DNA of 64,000 nt from Natronomonas moolapensis 8.8.11. GTDB lineage: Archaea; Halobacteriota; Halobacteria; Halobacteriales; Haloarculaceae. The number at the start of each line of letters is the position of its first letter. Position 1 is the stretch's first letter. The notes beneath the pieces are model-generated. The model was not told where the DNA came from. It did no database searches and saw nothing but the letters and a program-made list of their open reading frames with translations. Positions 55,175 to 63,171 of the stretch are shown in pieces. The DNA is taken from assembly GCF_000591055.1 (NCBI RefSeq), contig NC_020388.1, positions 1,116,001 to 1,180,000 of the forward strand, in the 5' to 3' direction. Made by a program: the position numbers and the translations under genes.

Positions 55175-55326
55175 CGTGGCTTCGGCTACACTGCACACGT
55201 AATTGAGTGTTCTGTTCCGGTCGATCCGAGGTGCGCTGTCGGTCTGCGTCGGTAGGGGCCGCCGACGTCCCGGCAACGTTCCGGTCGACTGCCGGGGCTT
55301 ATGTGCCACGAGGGTGATTCGACGGT

Positions 55327-56004
55327 ATGGACGACGAACCGGCGCGCGCGGACGCACCCGACGGCGAACGCGGGCCGTCGCCCCCGCCGGAAGACCTGCT
55401 CGCGACGCTGTTTCGCGGCGGGCGGGGCAACGCGATGCTCGCGTGGCCGCTCGTCGCCGTGCTCGGGGTCACCCTCGCCGAGAGCGTCCTCGATTTCGAC
55501 CGCCTGTGGATCCCTTTCGTCGCCGTCACGGGCGCTATCGTCCTCGTCCCCCCGATTGCCCACCGCGATTGGCGGGTGATGCTTCCCTGGGAGGTGCTCG
55601 TGCTCGCGCTCGCCCCGATCCTGGTCCGTGGGCTCTTCGGCAGGGAGCTCGGAACGTTCGCGTACTACCTCTCCGTCGCCGGGCTGGCGCTCGTCGTCAC
55701 TGTCGAGTTGCACATGTTCACGACGATGCGGATGACACACTGGTTCGCCATCGTCTTCGTCGTGATGACGACGCTGGCCTCGGCCGGAGCGTGGGCCGTC
55801 GCCCGGTGGAGCGCCGACAGACTGCTCGGCACCGAGTTCCTCTCTGCCCCGACGACGACCGCCGATGCGGCCAACGCCGCGCTCATGATCGAGTTTCTCC
55901 GGGTCGCGCTCGCCGGGCTGGCCGCTGGCGTGCTCTTCGATGCGTATTTCAAACGGCGCGGGCGGCGGCTGGGCCGTCACCTCCGGCGGGTGGTCCGACG
56001 GTGA
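55327..56004 (+). CDS. polytopic membrane protein, unknown
   Basis: 225 residues. After an acidic Pro-rich tail (1-35), there are about six membrane helices. The H-M-F-T-T-M-R-M-T-H-W segment near 135-145 has two His that might bind metal or haem. It sits 20 bp before the DUF2238-like membrane protein gene, which probably shares its mRNA and role. Confidence 0.72.
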   Translation: MDDEPARADAPDGERGPSPPPEDLLATLFRGGRGNAMLAWPLVAVLGVTLAESVLDFDRLWIPFVAVTGAIVLVPPIAHRDWRVMLPWEVLVLALAPILVRGLFGRELGTFAYYLSVAGLALVVTVELHMFTTMRMTHWFAIVFVVMTTLASAGAWAVARWSADRLLGTEFLSAPTTTADAANAALMIEFLRVALAGLAAGVLFDAYFKRRGRRLGRHLRRVVRR

Positions 56005-56024
56005 GGCTTCTCCCCCGCCCGTCG

Positions 56025-56642
56025 ATGGCAAACCAGCGACGGATAACACTCGGGATGCGGGCCGCGCTGGCCGCGCTCGTCGGGTACGGCGTCGTGGCCG
56101 GCGAGCCAAAGGCGATCACGAACGGGACGATCTCGCTTTTGATCACGTCGGTCCCGGCGCTTTTGGAACGCAACTATCGGATCCCGATCGACCCCTGGCT
56201 CGGCCTCTGGATCACGCTCGCCGTGTTCCTCCACACGGCCGGATCGGCCGGGCTCTACGCGGTCGTCGGGTGGTGGGACCACCTGACGCACGCCATGTCC
56301 GCCTCGCTCGTCGCGGGGGTCGGCTACACGTTCGCCCGCGCTGTCGACATCCACAGCGACCGGATCTACCTGCCCCGGCAGTTCTTTTTTATTTACACCC
56401 TCGTCGTCGTCCTGGCGTTCGCCGTGGTATGGGAGCTCTTCGAGTTCGGCCTCGACGTCGCCGCTGATGCGACGGGCGTCCCGATGCCGCTCGCCCAGCA
56501 CGGCCTCGATGATACGGTCTTGGATCTCGTGTTCAATTTCGTCGGCGCGCTCGCCGTCGCGGCGTTCGGGCAGGCCCACCTCATGGGGGCCACTGAGCGA
56601 GCGCTCGCGGCGCTCGGTGCCGACCCGGACGGGGAAGGTTGA
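56025..56642 (+). CDS. DUF2238/YjdF-like membrane protein
   Basis: 205 residues from ATG 56025, with about five membrane helices. Family hallmarks are GWWDHLTHAMSASLVAG near residue 82, VVWELFEFGLD near 138 and the terminal LDDTVLDLVFNFVGALA. The His and Glu residues in membrane helices suggest ion or metal binding. Likely co-transcribed with 55327-56004 and 56668-57153. Confidence 0.8.
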   Translation: MANQRRITLGMRAALAALVGYGVVAGEPKAITNGTISLLITSVPALLERNYRIPIDPWLGLWITLAVFLHTAGSAGLYAVVGWWDHLTHAMSASLVAGVGYTFARAVDIHSDRIYLPRQFFFIYTLVVVLAFAVVWELFEFGLDVAADATGVPMPLAQHGLDDTVLDLVFNFVGALAVAAFGQAHLMGATERALAALGADPDGEG

Positions 56643-56667
56643 AGCAGGCCGGGCGCGAGCGTGACAT

Positions 56668-57153
56668 ATGCTTCGTGGCCGGATCGCCGACTACCGCCGC
56701 CGGGTCTGTGTCGAACTCGAGGCGGCCTTCGCCGAGGAACACCCACCCGGCGACGTCGCCGGGAGCTTCGCGGTCGGGGTGTTCGTTACTGCGTTGCCGA
56801 CGCTCGGGGCCGGCTTTCTGGTCTTTTTCGCGCTCGTTGCGCTCGTCGAGCGGATCAGCAAACTAGCGCTCTTTGCGTCCGTCGTCGTCCTCAACCCCGT
56901 CGTGAAGTGGGGCGTCTACGCCGCGAGCTTCTCGCTCGGATCCGTGCTCCTCGGGCCGGTCCCCGGAACGACACCGGCGGAAATATCGCTGTCGGCGGGA
57001 CCGGGGATCCTCGCCCGATTGCTCGTCGGCAACCTGATTTTGGCCGTCGCGTTGACCGCCGTTGGGTACGTCGTCGTCCTTCGGCTCGTCACGTCGTTTC
57101 GGGCGCGCGAGGCCGACGTCGCGGAGTTGCTTCCCGATGTCGGCCTGAAATGA
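56668..57153 (+). CDS. DUF2062 membrane protein
   Basis: 161 residues. About four helices; DUF2062 pattern PPGDVAGSFAVGVFVTALPTLGAGFL and NPVVKWGVYAASFSLGSVLLG. Found in many archaea and bacteria, function unclear. Third gene of a presumed membrane-protein operon (25 bp spacing). Confidence 0.85.
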   Translation: MLRGRIADYRRRVCVELEAAFAEEHPPGDVAGSFAVGVFVTALPTLGAGFLVFFALVALVERISKLALFASVVVLNPVVKWGVYAASFSLGSVLLGPVPGTTPAEISLSAGPGILARLLVGNLILAVALTAVGYVVVLRLVTSFRAREADVAELLPDVGLK

Positions 57154-57192
57154 GGGCGTCCGGCGCGCGGGCCGGATTCGAAGCGTCGGCCA

Positions 57193-57837
57193 TCATTCCA
57201 CGCGCTCGACGACGCCGCTTCTCATCGCGGCGACGTTGTCCGCCTCGGCCGCTTCGACCTCGCGTGGATACACCCCGATCGTGACGAGGTGGTCGTCGGT
57301 CGTCTCGACGCTCTCGGTGACGTGGAGATTCACGTCGACGGAGACCCCCGCATCGAGTTCGGCCTCGGCCTCGAACAGCGACTCGGCAGTCGACTGCCCG
57401 AGGACGGTCGCCTCGCCGTCCTCGACGCGTTCGACGTCCGACAGCCCCTCGGAATCGCTCTCGATCGCCTCGATGAGTTCGGCCGCCGACATCCCCGCGA
57501 TCGGGTTGAGTCCCCGCCCGGCGATCGAGATCTTCGGGGACGTGAACACCGTAAACGTAGCCGCCTGTACGGTGCCGATCGGTCCGAGATCGACCCCCTT
57601 CTGGTGTTCGGTGAGATAGTTCCGGACCGTGATCTCCTCGGAGACGCCGGCGTCGACCGTCCGCTCGATGACCTGCTCTTCGACGGCTGTCTGTTCGTAC
57701 CCCGTCTCCTCCCGGACCGCCGGATCCACGCCGGCCGGCGTCGCCTCGTATTCGTCCATACCGACGGCGCCCAGACAGCCCGCGGCCGCCGAAGCCGCGA
57801 TCCCCACAGCCCCGCCGAGAAGTGTCCGTCGTCTCAT
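57193..57837 (-). CDS. DUF6517 family Tat lipoprotein
   Basis: 214 residues. N-terminus MRRRTLLGGAVGIAASAAAGC is a twin-arginine signal ending in a lipobox Cys at about 21, typical of haloarchaeal lipoproteins. The mature part reads like DUF6517 (VDLGPIGTVQAATFTVFTSPKI, AAELIEAIE). Surface-attached; role unknown. Convergent with the DUF2062 gene. Confidence 0.85.
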   Translation of the reverse strand: MRRRTLLGGAVGIAASAAAGCLGAVGMDEYEATPAGVDPAVREETGYEQTAVEEQVIERTVDAGVSEEITVRNYLTEHQKGVDLGPIGTVQAATFTVFTSPKISIAGRGLNPIAGMSAAELIEAIESDSEGLSDVERVEDGEATVLGQSTAESLFEAEAELDAGVSVDVNLHVTESVETTDDHLVTIGVYPREVEAAEADNVAAMRSGVVERVE

Positions 57838-57937
57838 GTCCCCTACGAGTGTCCGAGGGGATATGCCTCTGTTGGCCATATGCGGGGTTGCGAGACCGGA
57901 TCGGAACGGGGACGCGGACAGACCGGGGATCGCGGCC

Positions 57938-59779
57938 TCACGCTTCGGCGCGGGGCAACCGGAGGACGACGACCGTACCGGAGGGATCACGACCGTTGAT
58001 CCGGAACTCACCGCCGACGCTCCGAACGGCCCAACTGACGAGCCACAGGGTGAGCCCCTGGAGGTGCTCGAGGGCGGTCTCGCCGCCACGCCGCAGCGCC
58101 TCGCGCTCGCGGTCGGGGATACCGGGACCGTCGTCAGCGACGCGAATCTCCGCGAGATTCTCCTCCGGCTGATCGAGGACCGCAACGACGACGTGCGGTT
58201 CGGACGAGGTGGCGTACTCGACGGCGTTTTCGATGATCCCGTCGAGACCCAATCGGAGCGTCGAGGGGATAGTCGCCGCGACCGGCTCCGGAGCGTCGAA
58301 CTCGATGTCGGCGCCGGGATACCGCCGCCGGGCAGCCGTGACGACCTCCTCGACGAGATCCGAAAGGTCGGCATCCGACCCGGCCCGATCGCCCGGTTCG
58401 ATGCTCCGGTGAAACTGGCGGGCGGCTTCCGTGAGACCGAGCAGATCTGCAACGGCGGCGTCGACGCTGTCGGCGATGTCCGCGATCGCCTCGGACGAAA
58501 GTTCCTCGCGCCGGTCGGTGAGCAGGTCCGTGTTGCCCGCGATCACCGTGAGTTTGTTCTGGAGGTTGTGCCGGAGCACCCGATCGAGGACCGACAGCCG
58601 GTTTTGGTACTCCCGGAGCGTCGTCACGTCCCGGCCGACGACGATGGTTCGGGCGACCGGTCGATCCGCCGTGTTCCGCTCGCGCTGGAACCGGAACTGA
58701 AACACCTGCCGTTCGCCGTCCGCGGCCGGCAGCGCGAACTGACACTCCTGTGGCTCCTCGGAGCGTTCGATGTCGGTCAACGCCCGCCGTACGTCCTCGC
58801 GGGCGCCGGGCGGGAACAGGGCCGAAACCGGTGTCCCCACTGCGAGCTCGTCGTCCTCGCCAAGCAGCTCGGCGGCGGCGGCGTTCGACAGTTCGACGCA
58901 CCGCTCGGTGTCCAAGACGACGATCGGATCGTCGATGGACTGCATCACCTGCTCGTACTGTTCGAGGTCGATCTCGCGCTGTCGGCGCTCGGTGATGTCG
59001 TCTTGGAACCCCAGAAAGTGCGTCACTTCGCCGTCCCCGTCGGTCACCGGCACGATCTTGAGGTCGTTCCAGAATGGCTCGCCGTCCGCCCGGTAGTTCA
59101 GGATCTCGACCGAAACCGGCTCCTCGGCCTCCAGGGCAGCCCGAACCCGGTCGACGGTTCGCTGGTCGGTTCCCTCGCCCTGCAGGAACCGGCAGTTTCG
59201 CCCGAGGGACTCCGCCGGGCCGTAGCCGGTGATCGCCTCGAAGCTGTCGTTGATATAGACCAACGGCAGATCCGGTTCGTCGGCGTCGGCGATCGTGATC
59301 CCGACGTTCGCGCCGTCCATCGCCCGCTCGTACAGCTCGAGCCGTTCGTGGCGCTCCTTCGCGGCGCGGGAGAACCGACGCATCTGGAGCAACCCCCGAA
59401 CGCGGATCAAGATCGCGCGCTTCGGAGCCGAGGTCGACTGGACGGCGTCGAGCTTTCGGCCCATCGCGTCGGCGTACTCGTCCCAGATCGCCGGCTCCGG
59501 GGCGTTCGCCAAGAGGAGCGCCGGCGCCGCCGCCGGTCGCTGTTCGGCCTTCCAGCGCTCGATGTCGGCCGCGAGCCGGTCGAACCCGCCGGGGTCGACG
59601 ACACAGAGATCCGTTTCCGACCCGACGCGGTCCTCCAGTTCGACGGCCTCGTACTCCGAGAGTAGCTCCGAGAGGAGCTCTCGGTTGCGCCGGTTGTCGA
59701 TCCCGAGCCCGATACGTGGGGTGTCTGTCCCGCCGAACGGCGCCTCGAACCCGCCCGGCGGGGTCGGGGAGTCGTCCAT
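57938..59779 (-). CDS. LOV-domain sensor histidine kinase
   Basis: 613 residues. Residues 20-135 resemble a degenerate receiver domain (DLCVVDPGG). Residues 150-265 are a PAS/LOV domain with GRNCRFLQG (193-201): Cys196 is in the position that forms the flavin adduct, and N228, N238 and Q259 match flavin contacts. A second PAS follows (277-390), then the kinase: VLRHNLQNKL with His404, N-box GLDGIIENAVEYA, G1 DDGPGIP. In known LOV kinases blue light changes autophosphorylation. Its start overlaps the stop of the KaiC-like gene. No response regulator nearby. Confidence 0.88.
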   Translation of the reverse strand: MDDSPTPPGGFEAPFGGTDTPRIGLGIDNRRNRELLSELLSEYEAVELEDRVGSETDLCVVDPGGFDRLAADIERWKAEQRPAAAPALLLANAPEPAIWDEYADAMGRKLDAVQSTSAPKRAILIRVRGLLQMRRFSRAAKERHERLELYERAMDGANVGITIADADEPDLPLVYINDSFEAITGYGPAESLGRNCRFLQGEGTDQRTVDRVRAALEAEEPVSVEILNYRADGEPFWNDLKIVPVTDGDGEVTHFLGFQDDITERRQREIDLEQYEQVMQSIDDPIVVLDTERCVELSNAAAAELLGEDDELAVGTPVSALFPPGAREDVRRALTDIERSEEPQECQFALPAADGERQVFQFRFQRERNTADRPVARTIVVGRDVTTLREYQNRLSVLDRVLRHNLQNKLTVIAGNTDLLTDRREELSSEAIADIADSVDAAVADLLGLTEAARQFHRSIEPGDRAGSDADLSDLVEEVVTAARRRYPGADIEFDAPEPVAATIPSTLRLGLDGIIENAVEYATSSEPHVVVAVLDQPEENLAEIRVADDGPGIPDREREALRRGGETALEHLQGLTLWLVSWAVRSVGGEFRINGRDPSGTVVVLRLPRAEA

Positions 59780-60129
59780 CAGTCGTCTGCCGCCGTCCGC
59801 CCGGGGATCCCCGTCAACGCTCCACGGAGCCCGGTCGTTTTCTCGCCGAGCACGACGCCCTCGGACGTGATCGACAACTCCCGCACGGTACGCTCGAAGT
59901 CCCCGAAGCGTTTCTTCAACACGCCGATCGGCTCCCGGATCCCGCCGTCGCTCCCGACGTACCGCAGGAAAACGATGTTGTCGGCGAGGTAGCTGATCCC
60001 CTCGTCGGTGGCGACCGGATCGCCGCTGACGAGCGTCGTCTGCCCGCCGATGACCCCGCCGCACAGCCCCACGTCCACCCCGGGAGTTCCGGAGGGGATC
60101 CGGGCCCATGTCTGCCCCGCAGTGGTCAT
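59779..60129 (-). CDS. KaiC-like protein with internal deletion
   Basis: 116 residues. It starts like a KaiC/RAD55-type ATPase (RIPSGTPGVDVGLCGGVIGGQTTLVSG) but then jumps directly to the KaiC C-terminal region (ISYLADNIVFLRYVGSDGGIREPIGVLKKRFGDFERTVREL, split here by description: residues about 45-85). The Walker A is cut (SGDPVAT rather than GxxGxGKT) and Walker B is missing, so ATP hydrolysis is not expected. ATG 60129 is preferred because a TATA box lies 27 bp upstream. Coupled by a TGATG overlap to the LOV kinase. Confidence 0.65.
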   Translation of the reverse strand: MTTAGQTWARIPSGTPGVDVGLCGGVIGGQTTLVSGDPVATDEGISYLADNIVFLRYVGSDGGIREPIGVLKKRFGDFERTVRELSITSEGVVLGEKTTGLRGALTGIPGRTAADD

Positions 60130-60151
60130 ACACATTGGGTATAGAGCTACG

Positions 60152-60159
60152 AGATATAA
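60152..60159 (-). promoter_or_regulatory. TATA box of the KaiC-like/LOV kinase operon
   Basis: TTATATCT on the minus strand, centred about 27 bp from the ATG at 60129, as in leaderless haloarchaeal genes. Confidence 0.5.
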
Positions 60160-60202
60160 CGGTTGTGACCGGCGGCTCCCCGGCTCGGGGGCGCCGGCCG
60201 CT

Positions 60203-60790
60203 TCAGGCGCGCATTCGAGCAGTCTGTCGGGCGAGTTCGATGTGGTGTTTCGGGTCGGCGTCGACGGTGCGGCCGTGGCCGACGTACATCGTCGAAAGCG
60301 CGCTGTCGACGCTCGAAAGCAGGTACTCGAGGCTGTTGAGGAGCGCCCCGTGGTCGCCCTCCTCGAGGTCGGTCCGGCCGTAGCCGCCGTCGGCGAACAC
60401 CAGATCGCCGGCGAATAACGCCCCGGCAGCCGCCGAGTACAGACAGACGTGATCGTCTTTGTGCCCCGGCGTGTGGAGGACCTCGTAGTCCTCGTCGCCG
60501 ATCCGGATCCCGTCGCCGTCGGCGACCGCGTGGTCGACAAACCCGCTGTCGGGGTCGAACCCCCAGACGTCGACGTCGAAGGCTTCGACGACCGATTCGA
60601 GATTCCCGACGTGGTCCGGGTGGGTGTGGGTGAGCGCGACCGCATCGAGCGTCCCGGTCGCCGCCTCGATTCGCTCGACGGCGTCGAAGCCGCTGCCCGC
60701 GTCGACGAGGACGCTCCGTTCGCCGTCGACGAGGAAGGCGTTGCTGGTGAACGACTGGACGCCGCGCGCGATGTTCCGGACGGTGGACAT
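60203..60790 (-). CDS. MBL-fold metallo-hydrolase
   Basis: 195 residues. Zinc-binding motif THTHPDHVG (about 54-62), then HTPGHKDDH (His ligand), GDLVFADGGYGR (Asp ligand) and YVGHGRTV (last His). Two-metal site complete. Glyoxalase II-like; substrate unknown. It is preceded by three tandem TATA-bearing repeats at 60858-60944. Confidence 0.9.
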   Translation of the reverse strand: MSTVRNIARGVQSFTSNAFLVDGERSVLVDAGSGFDAVERIEAATGTLDAVALTHTHPDHVGNLESVVEAFDVDVWGFDPDSGFVDHAVADGDGIRIGDEDYEVLHTPGHKDDHVCLYSAAAGALFAGDLVFADGGYGRTDLEEGDHGALLNSLEYLLSSVDSALSTMYVGHGRTVDADPKHHIELARQTARMRA

Positions 60791-60857
60791 ACGGGCCGGT
60801 AGCCGCGGCAGCCGCTTCCGTGTTTCTACTACGATCCAGATCGGGACGACACCTCCC

Positions 60858-60944
60858 GTCGGGCGATATTTATATACCGGTTATGCCAATGTCGGGCGAT
60901 ATTTATATACCGGTTATGCTAATGTCGGGCGATATTTATATACC
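60858..60944. repeat. tandem 33-bp repeats each containing a TATA element
   Basis: Units start at 60858, 60891 and 60924; the first two are 33 bp and differ at one base, the third is a 21-bp partial copy. Each contains GCGATATTTATATACC, an archaeal TATA element readable on both strands (GGTATATAAATATCGC on the minus). They lie 70-155 bp before the MBL hydrolase ATG. The stop codon of the MFS gene at 60936 falls inside the TATA element of the third copy. They look like a multiplied promoter. Confidence 0.85.
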
Positions 60945-62204
60945 TGCGCGTCCGCCCTGAAACCGGCCGACCCACGCGGAGAGTACGAGGGCGAGGCCGG
61001 CGGTGGCCGCGACGACGAGGAACGCCACACCGACGCTTGTCGCCTCAATGATATATCCGAAGGCCGGCGGCGCGACCGCGCCGCCGCCGGAGACGCCGAG
61101 CGTGATGAGCGCGAAGTTCTTGCCGACGTCGCTGCGCTCGGAGGCCAGGTCGGTCAGCGTCGACCGGGCAGGCCGCGAGAGGTCGATCGTCGCCGCCAAA
61201 AACACCACGACCCCGACCGCGGCTATCGCCGGGAGGAGTCCGTTCGCGACGACGACGGCGAGGACGACGAGGGAGCCGTACCCCGCGAACAGCATCGCCA
61301 TCGGGCCGGTCCGATCGGCGAGATACCCGCCGCCGAGCAACACGACGGCCCCGACGGCGAGCATCGCGCTCGCGACGGTGTTCGCGAGTCCCGGCGACAG
61401 TCCGTACCCCTGATCCAGAAGCGTCGCGGCGTACGCCCGGATACCCCAGGCGGCGACGCTGTTGACGAACCACAGCGCGGTGAGAACCAGGACGACGGGC
61501 GACCCGGCGAGCGTGCGGGCGTACCCCCGGAGTCGGCCGGTGACCGCCCGCAACCGATCGCGGCACCGGTGCCCGCCGATGGGGCCGCCCTTGCTCTCGG
61601 CGTCGGCGCGAGCCAGCGCCCCGGCCCGGGCGATTGAGCGGGGAACCCGCCGGACGGCGAGGGCCGTGCCGACGGCGTAGAGTCCCCCGAGGACACCGAC
61701 GGCGAAGAAGGCGTCCCGCCAGCCGCCGCCGAGCGCCAGCGACGCCGGGAGAACGGCGAAGGGGACCGCAAGCCCCACCGCGCCGGCGAAGCCGTGAACG
61801 CTGTAGGCCCGCGATCGGTAGGCGTCCGTCGTCGTCGCGGAGATGAGCGGGTAGTGGGCGGGGTGGTGGCCGGCGACGCCGAGTCCCATGACCGCCGCGG
61901 CGGCGAGCAACCACTCGTACGTCGGCGCGACCGCGGCCAGCAGACACCCGAGCGTGCCGAACGCGAGTGAACCGACGAGTACCGCCGTGTGGCTGTAGGC
62001 GTCGGAGACGTACCCCAAGGGAAGTTGTCCAGCGGTGACGACGAGGTTGACGACTCCGAGCGCGAGCCCGACGGCCGCCAGCGAGACGCCGAACTCCTCG
62101 CCCAAGAGCGAAAACGCGGGAGCAAAGAGCAACAGGTACGCGTGGTTGACGGCGTGAGAGCCCGCTACGAGTCCGATCACGAGCGGTGCCGGGCGGCGCG
62201 TCAC
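60936..62204 (-). CDS. MFS transporter
   Basis: 422 residues, about 12 helices. Loop motifs GYVSDAYSHTAVL and GYLADRTGPMAML are MFS-like, though the first lacks the usual Arg. The His-rich stretch GVAGHHPAHYPLIS in helix 4 is notable. Resembles fosmidomycin-resistance-type exporters (AGSHAVNHAYLLLFAPAF at the N-terminus). The last codons GGT ATA TAA are built from the third TATA repeat. TATA box at 62223-62231. Confidence 0.88.
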   Translation of the reverse strand: MTRRPAPLVIGLVAGSHAVNHAYLLLFAPAFSLLGEEFGVSLAAVGLALGVVNLVVTAGQLPLGYVSDAYSHTAVLVGSLAFGTLGCLLAAVAPTYEWLLAAAAVMGLGVAGHHPAHYPLISATTTDAYRSRAYSVHGFAGAVGLAVPFAVLPASLALGGGWRDAFFAVGVLGGLYAVGTALAVRRVPRSIARAGALARADAESKGGPIGGHRCRDRLRAVTGRLRGYARTLAGSPVVLVLTALWFVNSVAAWGIRAYAATLLDQGYGLSPGLANTVASAMLAVGAVVLLGGGYLADRTGPMAMLFAGYGSLVVLAVVVANGLLPAIAAVGVVVFLAATIDLSRPARSTLTDLASERSDVGKNFALITLGVSGGGAVAPPAFGYIIEATSVGVAFLVVAATAGLALVLSAWVGRFQGGRAGI

Positions 62205-62222
62205 GGCGGCTGTTCGACACGG

Positions 62223-62231
62223 GTATATAAG
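62223..62231 (-). promoter_or_regulatory. TATA box of the MFS gene at 60936-62204
   Basis: CTTATATAC on the minus strand, centred about 23 bp from the ATG at 62204, consistent with a leaderless transcript. Confidence 0.5.
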
Positions 62232-62314
62232 TCGGTTCGGATCGCGTTGGGGACCGCCCGGAGCATCGCGGCCGTTTATATAACGAGCAACGCAGTCGCG
62301 GTCGTCTACGGGGC

Positions 62315-62521
62315 TCAGTCGGCGCCGACGGCGACCCGACCGGCGTCGACGTCGGGTGTCGGGACGGACCCGCCGGCGCGTCGGACGGCCCGGCGGAGGC
62401 GGTCCTCGGAGACGCCGGCCCGGGTGGCGGCCGTCGGCAGGTCCAGTGTTCCGCCCTCGTACAGGGTCATCGCGGTCCGCAACGCGTGCTGTTGCATATC
62501 TCCTCCGAGGGGACGGGACAT
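62315..62521 (-). CDS. small helix-turn-helix-like protein, unknown (DUF7317-like)
   Basis: 68 residues, or 60 if begun at MQQHALRTA (62497). The core LYEGGTLDLPTAATRAGVSEDRLRRAVRRAG reads as a helix-turn-helix (residues about 20-50). Similar short proteins are common in haloarchaea. Possibly a small regulator; target unknown. It diverges from the Lrp gene. Confidence 0.6.
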   Translation of the reverse strand: MSRPLGGDMQQHALRTAMTLYEGGTLDLPTAATRAGVSEDRLRRAVRRAGGSVPTPDVDAGRVAVGAD

Positions 62522-62682
62522 AATAATAGTATCGAGAAATAAATTGTCAATCTATGACCTTATATGCCGACCCTCATAAAGGATCATTATATTAATGCCC
62601 GAGGGGGCGCCGTCCGATCCCGCGAACGCACCGGCCACTCGTGGCTCGCAACGTTTTAGTTCGCGCTGCCGCCCTATACTGT

Positions 62683-63171
62683 ATGGAGCACGCCGACGAA
62701 CTGTTGGAGCTTCTGTGCGAGAACGCTCGGTACTCGACGGCGGACCTCGCCCGCTTCACCGGGCTCTCCGAGGCGACCATCGAGGAGACGATCGCCGAAC
62801 TCGAGGCCGAGGGGATCGTCCAGGGCTACACCGCGGTCGTCGACTGGGATGCCGTCGACGACGACCGGGTGCAAGCTCACGTCGAACTCAACGTCACCCT
62901 GGATCGGGAGACGAGCTACCGCGACGTGGCCGAACGGGTCGCGGGCTTTCGGGAGGTCCAGGGGCTTCGGCTCGTCTCCGGCGACTACGACTTCGCCCTC
63001 GAGGTCGAGGGCGAGAATATGCGCGAGGTCTCACGGTTCATCAGCGACAAGGTGGCCCCGATCCCGGAGATCACCCAGACGGTCACCCACTACATCATGG
63101 AGACGTACAAACAGGGCGGCCATCGCTTCGACGACGGAGACGACGACGATCGTCTCTCGGTCACGCCATGA
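62683..63171 (+). CDS. Lrp/AsnC family transcription regulator
   Basis: 162 residues from MEHADELL at 62683; a GTG at 62641 is a weaker start because a TATA-like CGTTTTAGT lies about 28 bp before the ATG. The N-terminal winged helix-turn-helix (YSTADLARFTGLSEATIEETIAELEAEGIVQGY) is followed by a RAM-type ligand-binding domain (LRLVSGDYDFALEVEG). It overlaps the aminotransferase by 4 nt, so the pair forms an operon, suggesting that an amino acid controls the aminotransferase. Confidence 0.92.
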   Translation: MEHADELLELLCENARYSTADLARFTGLSEATIEETIAELEAEGIVQGYTAVVDWDAVDDDRVQAHVELNVTLDRETSYRDVAERVAGFREVQGLRLVSGDYDFALEVEGENMREVSRFISDKVAPIPEITQTVTHYIMETYKQGGHRFDDGDDDDRLSVTP

